Notes: generated from the letters alone by a model not told the origin. DNA of 64,000 nucleotides from Hymenobacter psychrophilus (GCF_900107135.1 NZ_FNOV01000010.1:143895-207894); one strand, 5' to 3'; counted from the stretch's first letter, positions 1-9,084 are shown. A program made the numbers and translations.

Positions 1-424
1 TGGCACAGGCATCCCCGATGACGGTGCATTCAAAGCCCAGGTCGCGGGCGGCGCGGGTAGTGGCATCGATGCACATATGCGTCATCATGCCCGTAATCAC
101 CAAGTCCTTGACCCCAAGCCCTTGCAGGTGTTCCAGCAAGTCCGTCTCGCGGAAGCTGTTCGGGTAGTATTTCTGCACCGTTTTTTCGCCGGCTTCCGGT
201 TTCACGTTCGCGTGAATTTCGGCTCCTTCAGTTCCGGGCAGGAAGAACGTCGCGTTGGGCGATACGCCCAGGTGGTGCACATGGACGATGGGCAGGTTTT
301 GTTCGCGGAATTTTGCCAACACCCGTTTTACGTTTTCGCTGGCTGGCAAGGGGCCCACGAGCTCCATAGCACCATTTTCAAAATAGTCGTTTTGCACGTC
401 GACGATAATCAGGGCTTTGCTCAT
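1..424 (-). CDS. Cysteine hydrolase, isochorismatase-like family (C-terminus outside window)
   Basis: The minus-strand frame starts with ATG at 424 and runs off the left edge, so the C-terminus is missing. The N-terminus carries the family motif VDVQNDYF, whose first Asp (residue 9) is the usual catalytic acid. Further on, TGMMTHMCIDATTRAARD contains the nucleophilic Cys after the typical cis-peptide region. These are hallmarks of the cysteine hydrolase superfamily (isochorismatases, nicotinamidases, related amidases). The spacing fits the small cytosolic stand-alone enzymes of about 180 residues. The true substrate cannot be told from the sequence. It is transcribed leftwards, away from the GNAT gene, with about 150 bases between them. 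Confidence 0.88.
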   Translation of the reverse strand, partial: MSKALIIVDVQNDYFENGAMELVGPLPASENVKRVLAKFREQNLPIVHVHHLGVSPNATFFLPGTEGAEIHANVKPEAGEKTVQKYYPNSFRETDLLEHLQGLGVKDLVITGMMTHMCIDATTRAARDLGFECTVIGDACA

Positions 425-575
425 TTTAAGCGGTTTTGCTACGGTGAAAGGATGGGGTAAAATTGCCAGGAGGCGAAAGCCGGACGGTGATTAAATGATG
501 ACTCAATCTGATAGCCAAATCCGGCCATTTTGCTGACGATTCAGAACCGGTCGGTCCAAAACAAAGTTTTGACCT

Positions 576-1028
576 TCAACTACCGCTCAGCCAGGCCAAG
601 TTGCGCCGTCCATCATCCACGAAGCCCACAGACTCATACAGGCGCTGGGCGCTGGCGTTGTAGGACTCGGTTTGCAGGTACAAAGCCACCAGGCCCGCGG
701 CCCGGGCCAGCTGCTGCAACAGGAGCAGCGCGGCATGGCCCACACCCTGGCTCCGGGCCGCGCCGGTCACGTACAGCTCATCGACCAGGGCGTAGCGCCC
801 GCCCCGCTCAAAGGTGAAGCCGTAGGTGAGGGCCACGTAGCCCATGGCTCGGCCGTCATCATCCAGCAGGTAAAGCGTCCCCCACTCCGGGTGGGCCACG
901 AACTTGGCCACCAGCGCCTGCTGCGCGGCGGGGTTGTGGGCGTAGCCGAAGTGCTGGTAGAAATCGGCCATCAGCGGCAGCAGCGTGGGCAGGTCGGCGG
1001 GGGCAACGGGGCGCAGCGTGAGGGGCAT
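576..1028 (-). CDS. GNAT family N-acetyltransferase
   Basis: A 150-residue single-domain protein. It has the acetyl-CoA pyrophosphate-binding motif RSQGVGHAAL (the R/Q-x-x-G-x-G/A signature) preceded by the beta strand ALVDELYVT, and the C-terminal NASAQRLYESVGF motif typical of GNAT folds. The ATG at 1028 is preferred over a TTG two codons upstream. It is the last gene of a leftward run that begins with the FAD oxidoreductase; the gap to the glycosyltransferase before it is about 43 bases, so co-transcription is plausible. The acceptor substrate (amine, peptide or sugar) is unknown. Confidence 0.85.
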   Translation of the reverse strand: MPLTLRPVAPADLPTLLPLMADFYQHFGYAHNPAAQQALVAKFVAHPEWGTLYLLDDDGRAMGYVALTYGFTFERGGRYALVDELYVTGAARSQGVGHAALLLLQQLARAAGLVALYLQTESYNASAQRLYESVGFVDDGRRNLAWLSGS

Positions 1029-1071
1029 GGGCAACGGAGTAGGAGTCGAAACGGAGCGGCCCGGGCGGGCC

Positions 1072-2583
1072 TCAGCTTGCTACTACGGCCTCGCCGCCCA
1101 TCAGGACCGGCGCGGCGGTGGCGGCTGCCCCCGTGCGCCAGGCGTACCAGATCAGCGTGGCGTGGCCCACCACCAGCAGCAGGTGAAACGGCAGCAGGCC
1201 GTAGTCGCGGTAGTACAGCCCCGCGCCCATGCCGGCCAGGAAGTACAGCAGCAGCAGGCTCTCGGCCCACGGCCACGCGCCCCGGCTGCGGGCAGCCCGC
1301 GCGGCGAGCGGCCCGGCGGCGGCGCTGCCCTGCTTGGGCGTGCGCACAAACGGCGTGGCCCGGCCCCAGAAGCCCTCCGCTACGGCGCGGGCGTTGTGCA
1401 GGGCCAGGCCCATCGACACGGCCAGAAACAGCAGAAACTGCGGCCCGAACCAGCGCCCCGTGGCCCGTCGGCCGCCCGCCAGCCGCCAGGTGGTATAGTA
1501 GTAGTAGGTGAGGGGCACGAAGGTGAGCACAAAGCCCGCCGCCAGGTGAAAAACCGGCCGAAACTCGGGCCGGTGCGCCCGCACCCACACCAGCGGCACG
1601 CTCAGCAAAGCCATCAGCAGAATCACGGCAAACACGGTGCTATTGAGCAGGTGAAAGGTGGCGTGCACGCGGGTGGAAAGGGGCAGACCGGCCGAGCGCC
1701 ACACCTGGCCCAGGTGCTTGCGGGCGGTTTCGGCGGCGCCCTTGTTCCAGCGGTACTGCTGCGACTTGAGGGCCGCCAGGTGGGCGGGCAGCTCGGCCGG
1801 GGCCACGATGTCGGGGCGGTACACGAAGCGCCAGCCGCGCAGCTGGGCCCGGTAGCTCAGGTCCAGGTCTTCGGTGAGGGTATCGGCCTGCCAGTTGCCG
1901 GCATCCTCGATGCAGGTGCGCCGCCACACGCCGCCCGTGCCGTTGAAGTTAAGGAAGTGGCCCCCGGCCGCGCGCCCTACCTGCTCCACCAGAAAGTGGG
2001 CGTTCAGCCCGAAGGCCTGCAGGCGGGTGAGCAGCGACTCGCTTTCGTTGAGGTGGCCCCAGCAGGTTTGCACCACGCCCACTTCGGGCGCATCAAAGTA
2101 GGGCAGGGTGCGGCGCAGAAAGTCGGGCGTGGGCACAAAGTCGGCGTCGAAGATGGCCACGAACTCGCCGTCGGTTTCGGTGAGGCCGTGGGCCAGGGCC
2201 CCGGCCTTGTAGCCCTGGCGGGTGGCCCGGCGCACGTGGTCGATGCGCAGGCCCCGGTCCTGGTGGTAGGCCACGCGGTGGGCGGCCAGCGCCACGCTCT
2301 CGTCGGTGGAGTCGTCGAGCACCTGAATGTGCAGGCGGTCGGCGGGGTAGTCGAGGGCGGCGGCTGCGTCGATAATGCGCGCTACCACGGCCAGCTCGTT
2401 GTAGACGGGCAGCTGCACCGTTACGCGGGGCCACTGCGCGGGCGGCGCGGGCGCGGGCTCCGGCGGGGCCTGGGCCGCCCGGCGGGCCAGCCGGGTGAGC
2501 CGCCACTGCGCCAGGCTGAAGCCCAACATAAACACCAGACACAGCCCGTACAGGGCCACGGCCCCCATTTCCAGAATCAGCAT
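1072..2583 (-). CDS. Membrane-embedded family 2 glycosyltransferase (cellulose-synthase-like)
   Basis: About 503 residues. An N-terminal membrane helix is followed by a GT-A domain with LDDSTD and the DxD-type FDADFVP. The acceptor-side motifs EDLDLSYRAQLRGW and QQYRWNKG (the Q-x-x-R-W signature) follow, then several C-terminal membrane helices. This arrangement is that of processive or semi-processive inner-membrane beta-glycosyltransferases that use nucleotide sugars. The ATG at 2583 is chosen over an in-frame TTG two codons before it. It lies about 40 bases after the Fe-S membrane protein on the same strand. The polymer or glycolipid it makes cannot be deduced; there is no BcsB/BcsC-like partner nearby. 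Confidence 0.88.
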   Translation of the reverse strand: MLILEMGAVALYGLCLVFMLGFSLAQWRLTRLARRAAQAPPEPAPAPPAQWPRVTVQLPVYNELAVVARIIDAAAALDYPADRLHIQVLDDSTDESVALAAHRVAYHQDRGLRIDHVRRATRQGYKAGALAHGLTETDGEFVAIFDADFVPTPDFLRRTLPYFDAPEVGVVQTCWGHLNESESLLTRLQAFGLNAHFLVEQVGRAAGGHFLNFNGTGGVWRRTCIEDAGNWQADTLTEDLDLSYRAQLRGWRFVYRPDIVAPAELPAHLAALKSQQYRWNKGAAETARKHLGQVWRSAGLPLSTRVHATFHLLNSTVFAVILLMALLSVPLVWVRAHRPEFRPVFHLAAGFVLTFVPLTYYYYTTWRLAGGRRATGRWFGPQFLLFLAVSMGLALHNARAVAEGFWGRATPFVRTPKQGSAAAGPLAARAARSRGAWPWAESLLLLYFLAGMGAGLYYRDYGLLPFHLLLVVGHATLIWYAWRTGAAATAAPVLMGGEAVVAS

Positions 2584-2625
2584 AAGCAAACAGGAATAAG
2601 CGCCACTACTTCGCCGGCCGCTGGC

Positions 2626-3981
2626 CTAGCTCAATATCCGCAGCGAATCGGCATGAATGAGTTGGGAGCCCTGGTAGCGGCCTTCGCGGGGGCCGTTTTC
2701 GAGGTTGAGCACGCCGCGGGGGCAGGCCGTGGAGCACATGCCGCAACCCACGCAGGAGGCCCGGATGATGGGCTCGCCGCGCTGGGCGTACTGCTTCACG
2801 TCGATGCCCATCTCACACACGTTCGAGCAGTTGCCGCACGAAATGCACTGGGCCCCGTTGGTGGTGATGCGGAAGCGCGAGAAGTGCTTTTGCAGCAGCC
2901 CCAGGTAGGCCGCCATGGGGCAGCCGAAGCGGCACCACACCCGCGAGCCCATCAGGGGGTAAAAGCCCACCCCAATCACGCCCGAAAACACGGCCCCGAT
3001 GGCAAAGCCATACGCTTTGCTCAGGGGCTGGGTAGTGGCCTCCAGGGCCGGTACCGCGCCCGAAGCGCCCACCCACAGCAGCACCGTGAGCAGCACAATC
3101 ACTACCAGCACGGTGTAGATAATGCGCACTTCCCACTTCCAGGCCAGGCGGCTTTTGTCGGAAAGGTGGCGGTAGGGGTCGCCGGCGGTTTCGGCCAGGC
3201 CGCCGCAGCCGCATACCCACGAGCAGTACCAGCGCTTGCCAAAAAAGTAGGTGAGCACCGGCGTGGCTACCAGCGACATCAGCCCGCCCCAGAACACCAT
3301 GAACACGCCCAGCCCGCCGTTTTGTACCAGCGAGCTGACGGTGCCCGGAAACAGGTAGTCGTACTTGAGGGGCCAGAAGTAGCTGAAGTAGTACTCGGGC
3401 TGCTGAAAGGCCAGCAGCAGCCCCGGCAGCAGAAAGGCAAAGCCCAGCTGAAAGAACATGACCGAGGCCGTGCGGATGCGCTGGTAGGGCGAATGGCGGT
3501 ACTTCCACAGCGCCCGCCCGCCCATCAGCAGCACGGCCAGCGTGTAGAACGTGCCGTAGAGAAACCATTGGTCGGCGGCCTTGTGGCGCAGCGCTTGGCT
3601 GAACGGGTCAAGGGTACGAATCAGGTTTTCGAGCAGCCCGGGAAACCAGTACAGCACCACGTAAAAGCCCGTGAGCACCAGCCCCGTGACCCAGGCAATG
3701 GCGCCGCGCGCGGTGCTGGCCCGCTGCCACAGGCCGTGCTGCCGCACCCCGGCCGGCCCCCGCCCAAACACCTGCCACGACCAGGCCAGCGTGCCGCCGC
3801 TCACCAGGGCCAGGGCCGCGTACATGCTCAGGCGGGCGCGGGCGGGGTCGGCATCGAAGGCGGCGGCCAGCAGCGCCAGCAGGCCCAGGGCTACCGCCGT
3901 GAGGGCCGCTTTTTCGAGCGGAACCGGGGCGGGGCCGGCCGGTTGGGCCAGGGCCAGGGAGGGGGAAGCGGTAACGGACAT
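2626..3981 (-). CDS. Polytopic membrane protein with two C-terminal [4Fe-4S] clusters
   Basis: 451 residues from the ATG at 3981 (a TTG 15 codons upstream is less likely). At least five hydrophobic segments fill the N-terminal two thirds. The C-terminus has two ferredoxin-type clusters: Cys 379, 382, 385, 389 and Cys 410, 413, 416, 420. Extra conserved-looking cysteines occur in WVCGCGG and RFGCPMAA. The overall plan resembles NosR/NapH/CcoG-type electron-transfer membrane proteins. The preceding gene encodes a pyridine-nucleotide-type flavoprotein, 74 bases upstream, so the two could form an NAD(P)H-to-membrane electron route. The terminal acceptor is unknown. Confident for fold and clusters, low for pathway. 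Confidence 0.85.
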   Translation of the reverse strand: MSVTASPSLALAQPAGPAPVPLEKAALTAVALGLLALLAAAFDADPARARLSMYAALALVSGGTLAWSWQVFGRGPAGVRQHGLWQRASTARGAIAWVTGLVLTGFYVVLYWFPGLLENLIRTLDPFSQALRHKAADQWFLYGTFYTLAVLLMGGRALWKYRHSPYQRIRTASVMFFQLGFAFLLPGLLLAFQQPEYYFSYFWPLKYDYLFPGTVSSLVQNGGLGVFMVFWGGLMSLVATPVLTYFFGKRWYCSWVCGCGGLAETAGDPYRHLSDKSRLAWKWEVRIIYTVLVVIVLLTVLLWVGASGAVPALEATTQPLSKAYGFAIGAVFSGVIGVGFYPLMGSRVWCRFGCPMAAYLGLLQKHFSRFRITTNGAQCISCGNCSNVCEMGIDVKQYAQRGEPIIRASCVGCGMCSTACPRGVLNLENGPREGRYQGSQLIHADSLRILS

Positions 3982-4055
3982 CAGAACAGGCGACAAAAGG
4001 GAAGAAGAAAGAAACGGCGTTGCCAAAGCGGCATCAGGCTAACAGCAGCCCGGCA

Positions 4056-5390
4056 TCAGACTGACCAAACGGCCCGGCGGCCAGCGCTGGTTGTGGCCAG
4101 CGGCAGGTCGGGAAACTGCCGGGCGAAGGCCGCCCGCATGGCCGGCTCGTGCCGCCGGAAAAACTCGGGGTCGAAGTTGGCCTCCCCCAGGCGGGCCAGT
4201 ACCTCGGTTACGGGCGTGGCCGCGCGCAGCCACTGCTCCCACACGGCGTGGCGCTGGCGCAAACCCAGCGCGTTCATGCCCGTCACGGCGTGGCCCTCAT
4301 CGGCCTCGAAGTTGATGCGCAGCAGCTGGCCGCCGCCGGGGTGCTGCCAGCAAAAGGTGCGGGTGCCCGCTTCCGGCGCCGCCGGCACGCGGCCGTAGGT
4401 ATGGTATTCGAGATTAAAGAACTTGGCCGAATTGAACCACTGGCCCCGCCGGTAGGGGGTGGGCTGCCCGCAGATGGTGTGGGCCACGGTTTCGCCCTGC
4501 AGGCGGCCGGTGTACCAGAGCTGCTCCAGGGGCACCTGCCCGGCGGCGGGCGCGCGGTGCTGGGCGCAATCACCGGCGGCGTACACGTCGGGCACACTGG
4601 TTTGCAGGTGCTCATCGACCAGGATGCCGCGGTCGGTTTCGATGCCGCCCGACGTGGCCAGGGCCAGGTTGGGGGCCACGCCCGTGGCGATGCCCACCCA
4701 CTGGCAGGGCAGCTCCTCGCCGGCGGTGGTCACCACGGCCCGCACCCGGCCGTCGGCGTCGCCGAGTACCGCGCGCATTTCCGTTTCCAAACGCAGGTCG
4801 AGGTGGTGAAGGGCAATCTGGCGCTCGACCAGGGCGGCTTCTTCCGGGGGCAGCACCAGCTCCCAGTAGCGGCTCTCGCGCACGAGCAGCGTAACGTGGA
4901 TGCCGCGGGCGTGCAGCATCTCGGCCAGCTCGATGCCAATCAGGCCGCCGCCCACCACCACGGCCCGCGCAATGCCCTGGGTGTCGCGGGTCATCTTCTC
5001 TAAATCGGGCAGGCCGTAGAGGCCCTGCACCCCGCGCAGCTCCTGGCCGGGCCAGCCGAAGAAACGCGTCACCGAGCCCGTGGCCAGCAGCAGCCTCTCG
5101 TAAGGCAGACGCGAACCGGTGCTCAACTGCACCTGCCGGGCGGCGGGGTCGAGGCCGGTGGCTTCGGCGTGTACCAGCTCCAGGCGGTTTTCGGCCCAGA
5201 ACCAGTCGCCGTAGGGCTTGGTGTCCTGGTAGCGCATATGGCCCATGTAAATGTACATGAGGGCCGTGCGCGAGTAATGGTGGGCGCTTTCGGCCGACAC
5301 CAGCGTGATGCGGGCGGCCGGGTCGAGGCGGCGCGCCGTGAGGGCGGCGCTGACGCCCGTGATGCCGTTGCCAATGATTACCAGGTGCAT
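4056..5390 (-). CDS. FAD/NAD(P)-dependent pyridine nucleotide-disulfide-type oxidoreductase
   Basis: 444 residues. An N-terminal FAD-binding Rossmann motif is at residues 7-12 (G-N-G-I-T-G), the NAD(P) motif GGGLIG at 147-152, and the second FAD-contacting motif VPDVYAAGDCAQ around 266-277. This is the class that includes nitrite reductase large-subunit-like, rubredoxin and ferredoxin reductases. No redox-active Cys pair was noticed near the FAD domain. It is the first gene of the leftward run and reads divergently from the glycosyltransferase at 5636, leaving about 245 bases for promoters. It is likely the electron donor partner of the downstream Fe-S membrane protein, but that is inference from order alone. 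Confidence 0.88.
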   Translation of the reverse strand: MHLVIIGNGITGVSAALTARRLDPAARITLVSAESAHHYSRTALMYIYMGHMRYQDTKPYGDWFWAENRLELVHAEATGLDPAARQVQLSTGSRLPYERLLLATGSVTRFFGWPGQELRGVQGLYGLPDLEKMTRDTQGIARAVVVGGGLIGIELAEMLHARGIHVTLLVRESRYWELVLPPEEAALVERQIALHHLDLRLETEMRAVLGDADGRVRAVVTTAGEELPCQWVGIATGVAPNLALATSGGIETDRGILVDEHLQTSVPDVYAAGDCAQHRAPAAGQVPLEQLWYTGRLQGETVAHTICGQPTPYRRGQWFNSAKFFNLEYHTYGRVPAAPEAGTRTFCWQHPGGGQLLRINFEADEGHAVTGMNALGLRQRHAVWEQWLRAATPVTEVLARLGEANFDPEFFRRHEPAMRAAFARQFPDLPLATTSAGRRAVWSV

Positions 5391-5635
5391 AAGGGGCAGC
5401 TTGAAGGTGAAGCCGGACCGGACGGCGGGCCAACCGGGGCGGCAGTCGCAGCGGCGGCAGCACCCTTACAGCATCTCCCCGGTTTTTTTTGGCCGCTGCG
5501 CGACCAATACCCCCGCCCAACCTTTTTTTCGGGCCGGCTGTAAGGCCGGGGCCCAATGCCGCGACTGCCGCCACGCCCGCCACCGGTTGGCCGGGCGCGG
5601 CGCATTCGCCAATTCTTCTCGTTGTTTTTCTCTTG

Positions 5636-6337
5636 ATGTTCCCCACTCCCCGCATCGCCGTACTCATTCCGGCCCATAATGAAGCCCAGTCGATTGCCCT
5701 GGTACTGGCCGAGCTGCCGGCCGGGGTGGCCCAGGAAGTAGTGGTGGTGGACAACGCCTCGACCGATGACACGGCCCGGGTCGCGCGCGCCGCCGGGGCC
5801 ACCGTGGTGCCCGAGCCCCGCCCCGGCTATGGCTCGGCCTGCCTGGCGGGCCTGGCCTACTACGCGGCCCAGCCCGCCGGCCAGCGCCCCGAAATCCTGG
5901 TGTTTCTCGACGGCGACCATTCCGACTACCCCGAGCAGCTGCCCGAGCTGCTGGCGCCCCTGCTGGCCGGCACCGCCGATATGGTTATCGGCTCGCGGGC
6001 CCTGGGCGAGCGGGAACGGGGTGCGCTGCTACCCCAGCAGCGTTTCGGCAACTGGCTGGCCACGCGCCTGCTGCGCCTGCGCTACGGCGGCACCCACACC
6101 GACCTGGGCCCGTTCCGCGCCATCCGCACCGCCGCCCTCAACCGCCTGCACATGGCCGACACCACCTACGGCTGGACCGTGGAAATGCAGGTGAAGGCCG
6201 CCCGCCTGGGCCTGCGCGTGGTGGAAGTGCCCGTGCGCTACCGCCGCCGCATCGGCACCAGCAAGGTGTCGGGCATGGTGCGCGGCACTATCGGGGCGGG
6301 CTACAAGATTCTGTGGACCATTTTCAAGTACTGGTAA
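5636..6337 (+). CDS. Family 2 glycosyltransferase, dolichyl-phosphate mannose synthase-like
   Basis: 233 residues. The GT2 domain starts at once with RIAVLIPAHNE, has VVDNASTDDT for nucleotide binding and the acidic motif FLDGDHSDYPEQ. GTHTDLGPFRAIR and a C-terminal basic RYRRRIGTSKVSG stretch follow, as in DPM1/GtrB-like enzymes without large membrane anchors. An in-frame upstream start at 5489 exists, but the domain begins immediately after the ATG at 5636, so the short form is chosen. Such enzymes move a sugar from a nucleotide donor to a lipid phosphate; the sugar is not known. It faces away from the FAD oxidoreductase operon. Confidence 0.87.
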   Translation: MFPTPRIAVLIPAHNEAQSIALVLAELPAGVAQEVVVVDNASTDDTARVARAAGATVVPEPRPGYGSACLAGLAYYAAQPAGQRPEILVFLDGDHSDYPEQLPELLAPLLAGTADMVIGSRALGERERGALLPQQRFGNWLATRLLRLRYGGTHTDLGPFRAIRTAALNRLHMADTTYGWTVEMQVKAARLGLRVVEVPVRYRRRIGTSKVSGMVRGTIGAGYKILWTIFKYW

Positions 6338-6370
6338 CTGATGTTACGCAGCCAGACCGTTCTAACGTAC

Positions 6371-6514
6371 GCCTCACCCCCTAGCCCCCTCTCCGAAAAG
6401 GAGAGGGGGAACTAGCCTAGTGCTAGCTTTCAATTCAAAGCATTGATTTTTAGGATATTAAATTATAGGCTAGTCTCCCCTCTCCTTTTCGGAGAGGGGG
6501 CTAGGGGGTGAGGC
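6371..6514. repeat. Long inverted repeat, family R1 (34-bp arms)
   Basis: Bases 6371-6404 and 6481-6514 are perfect reverse complements. Each arm contains its own small hairpin built from CCCCCTCTCC and GGAGAGGGGG. It lies between convergent genes (glycosyltransferase rightward, TIGR04283-type glycosyltransferase leftward), so it may act as a bidirectional transcript end. The same GC-rich design recurs at 27063, 36737, 37757 and 44063. Confidence 0.9.
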
Positions 6515-6632
6515 GCACGCGGAGGGCGACGTGTACTGCGTAACCTCAATTGGTAAGGCCGCTGCTGGTCGCCGCCGCTTCGCTTGGCGCACTGGCCAGA
6601 GCAGGCCAGGCACCACACGGCCGCTGGTGCAG

Positions 6633-7409
6633 CTACAGCTTGTCCTGCCGAATCAGTTGCCGGTAAAGCCGCACCAGCCGAGGCTGCGACACACCTAGCC
6701 AGTAGAGTCCGGCAATCAGGGTAAAGGCCGCCTGCAGGCGGAACACGCCGTTGTCCAGGTATTTGCGGGCCGAAGTCGTGACGGCGCGCGGCAGCACCCG
6801 GAAGGGGCCGTGCGCCTGCAGCCGCCGCACAATTTCCTGGTCTTCCATCACCAGCAGGTCTTCGCGGAAGCCGCCGATGCCCGCAAACACGTCGCGCTGC
6901 ACAAACAGGCTCTGGTCGCCGAAGCGCACCAACAGCAGCGGCAGGCGCGTACACCAGGCGCTGAAGCGCAGAAACCAGTGCCCATGGTCGAAGGCCAGGC
7001 GGTAGCAGCCGCTGCCGCAGCCCTGGCGCCGGGCGTGCCGCAAATCGGCCACAAAGCCCGGCGGCGGGTAGGAGTCGGCGTGCAGGAAGTACAGAATGTC
7101 GCCGCCGGCCTGCCGGGCTCCGTAGTTGAGCTGGGCGGCGCGGCCCTTGCGCGGGCTGCGCACCACCGTTGCGCCCGCCCGCCGGGCCCGCGCCCGGGTG
7201 CCGTCGGTGCTGCCCCCATCCACCACGATGATTTCCAGGTCCGGCTCGTCGGCCGTGGCCTGCCGCAGGTAAGCCAGCAGCGCCCCGATGCCGGCCGCTT
7301 CGTTGTAGGCCGGAATGATGATGCTCACCGTGCCCAGGCCGATTTCCGCCGCGCCGAGGCACGGCGGACTACCAGGTAAAAGCATCGTCTGGGGAACGGC
7401 AGGCAACAT
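6633..7409 (-). CDS. Family 2 glycosyltransferase resembling TIGR04283 (arsenosugar-type)
   Basis: 258 residues. The GT2 core starts with TVSIIIPAYNEAAGIG, then IIVVDGGSTDGT, the catalytic-region motif YFLHADSYPPP, the acceptor motif GDQSLFVQRDVF and the late VMEDQEIVRRL. This combination, together with the short C-terminal hydrophobic tail, matches the family called arsenosugar biosynthesis glycosyltransferase TIGR04283. That name comes from gene clusters in other bacteria; no ArsM methyltransferase or ArsS radical SAM gene is in the window, so an arsenosugar role is not shown here. The DUF547 gene lies 33 bases upstream on the same strand and is probably co-transcribed. Confidence 0.82.
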   Translation of the reverse strand: MLPAVPQTMLLPGSPPCLGAAEIGLGTVSIIIPAYNEAAGIGALLAYLRQATADEPDLEIIVVDGGSTDGTRARARRAGATVVRSPRKGRAAQLNYGARQAGGDILYFLHADSYPPPGFVADLRHARRQGCGSGCYRLAFDHGHWFLRFSAWCTRLPLLLVRFGDQSLFVQRDVFAGIGGFREDLLVMEDQEIVRRLQAHGPFRVLPRAVTTSARKYLDNGVFRLQAAFTLIAGLYWLGVSQPRLVRLYRQLIRQDKL

Positions 7410-7442
7410 AAATCAGCTAGTGCGGTGGTGGGGGGGGCGGGT

Positions 7443-8240
7443 TTATTGCTCGTTGAGCTGCCAGTTGTAATCGAGGAAGGAAACGGGGGTTTGCTCGGTG
7501 ATGGTGGTTTTCGAGTACCGGTTCACCCACTTGGCTACCGACTGGCCGTTGCTGGTCCAGTCGCCCTTGTACCAGTCGAAGTATTTGGAGAGTTGCGCCT
7601 TGCCGGAGCTGATGTTGTTTTTAGCCGGGTTGTTGAGAAAGGCGCGGCCCTGGTCGTCGAGCTGGGCATCGAGGCGGGCGGCGGTGTAGGCCTCGATGCG
7701 CAGGGGCGGGCAGCTCAGGGCCGCGCACACCAGGGCGAAGTGAATGCGCGGCTCGTTGTACTTCTTGCGCAGCGTGCCGTGCTCAATATTGTCGAGGCTC
7801 ATTTTCTGGCCCCCGATGCTGAAAAACTTATCCGCCCAGGGCGTATTGACGAACGGAATCTGGATGGAGGAGCCTATTTCCTTGATGCTCTTGAGCGGGT
7901 AATGATTGAGGACGGTTTTGATGGTGTAGGCGTTGTAGGCGTTTATCCAGTACACCATCTGCTCGTTTTTGCTCCAATTGGCGGCCGGCGGGTTTTTGCT
8001 CAGCAGGGCCAGGTACTGGTTGAATTCCTGCTCATCGGCCTTGAAGCCCTTGTAATTGACCAGGCCCTTATCGGTGACGTGCTTTTTCAGTAGCCGGTCG
8101 TAGCGGCTGTGGTCCACTGCGGGGGCGGCGGCTACCACCGCCGTAGCCGCCGGCAACCGGGCCGGGTTGAGCGTGGTGAAGGCCGTCAGGGCAACGGCGG
8201 CGGTCAGGGTAGTCAGGGCAAAAAAGGCTGGAATCTTCAT
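7443..8240 (-). CDS. Exported DUF547 domain protein
   Basis: 265 residues with an N-terminal signal peptide (hydrophobic stretch up to about residue 32, no lipobox). The mature part has the DUF547 features WINAYNAYTIK, the Ser/Cys-rich HFALVCAALSCPPLR with two cysteines, and YFDWYKGDW near the C-terminus. The family is related in fold to papain-like or transglutaminase-like domains and has no settled activity. It precedes the TIGR04283-like glycosyltransferase, a neighbour pair also known from other genomes. Start at ATG 8240. Secreted or periplasmic location is inferred from the signal peptide. Confidence 0.87.
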   Translation of the reverse strand: MKIPAFFALTTLTAAVALTAFTTLNPARLPAATAVVAAAPAVDHSRYDRLLKKHVTDKGLVNYKGFKADEQEFNQYLALLSKNPPAANWSKNEQMVYWINAYNAYTIKTVLNHYPLKSIKEIGSSIQIPFVNTPWADKFFSIGGQKMSLDNIEHGTLRKKYNEPRIHFALVCAALSCPPLRIEAYTAARLDAQLDDQGRAFLNNPAKNNISSGKAQLSKYFDWYKGDWTSNGQSVAKWVNRYSKTTITEQTPVSFLDYNWQLNEQ

Positions 8241-8442
8241 GCGTTCGGCTTTGGCAGCAGATTAGGTGAATCTGGGGCTATAGTCGGCCCGGCAGCCCCG
8301 GCCTTACAAAGCCGCCCATAATTTTTCGTCTGGGTAAGTGCTGCTTCTGAGCTAAACGAAGTGCAGCCCGACGGGCCGCGCAGGCGCGAGGCACGACGGG
8401 CTCTGGCATGCCGTTCACCGAGTTATCGTCCAACAAGGCCCT

Positions 8443-9084
8443 GACCCCGAAACCCTGCGCCACACCACCGGCCTCCTCGAAACGTTGCTGCGCCTGCTGC
8501 ACCCGTTCATGCCCTTCATCACGGAGGAAATCTGGCACGAGCTCAAGGAGCGCGGACCCAAGGAGTATGCCTGCGTGGCCGCCTGGCCCAAGCCCCAGCC
8601 CGTGGCCGACGCGCCCGCGCTGCTCGCCCGCATGGCTCAGGCCCTGGAAGTGGTGGGCGGCGTGCGCACCATCCGCAACCAGAAGGGCCTGGGCCCCAAC
8701 AAGCCCCTGACCCTGGCCGCCAAAACCACCGATGCCACGCTGCAAACCCTGCTGGCCGACTACGGCGGCATCATCCGCAAGCTGGCCGCCCTCACCGACA
8801 TTTCGGTGGTAGAAGCCGCCCCGGCCGCCGCCGTGGGTTTCGTGGCCGGCGGGGCCGAGTTCTTTGTGCCCCTCGAAGGCCAGATTGACCTCGGGGCCGA
8901 GAAGGAGCGCCTGACCAAGGAGCTGGAATACGCCCAGGGCTTCCGCGACTCGGTGAGCAAGAAGCTGAGCAACGAGAAGTTCGTGGCCAACGCCAAGCCC
9001 GAGCTGGTGGAGCGCGAGCGGCAGAAGCTGGCCGACGCAGAGGCCCAGATTGCCGCCCTGGATCAGCAGCTGGCCGGGCTCTAA
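8443..9084 (+). pseudogene. Orphan C-terminal fragment of valyl-tRNA synthetase
   Basis: An open frame of about 213 codons matches only the tail of ValS. It has the anticodon-binding domain motif LLHPFMPFITEEIWHEL, then VRTIRNQKGLGPNKPL, and the C-terminal coiled-coil arm rich in Lys and Glu ending in IAALDQQLAGL. The catalytic Rossmann domain with HIGH and KMSKS motifs, the editing domain and the rest of ValS (normally about 870 residues in total) are absent. Homology seems to begin near 8443; the sequence before it is unlike ValS. The frame has no stops and ends at a strong terminator, so it may be a recent partial duplication or a rearrangement scar. Expression is doubtful: the best starts are TTG 8485 or out-of-frame ATG 8408. 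Confidence 0.8.

Noticed and set aside
985..4398. Very long open frame of 1137 codons on the plus strand
   Set aside because: It lies antisense to three genes with clear domains (glycosyltransferase, Fe-S protein, flavoprotein). Its product is low-complexity, rich in Gly, Ala, His and Gln, a typical shadow in GC-rich DNA.
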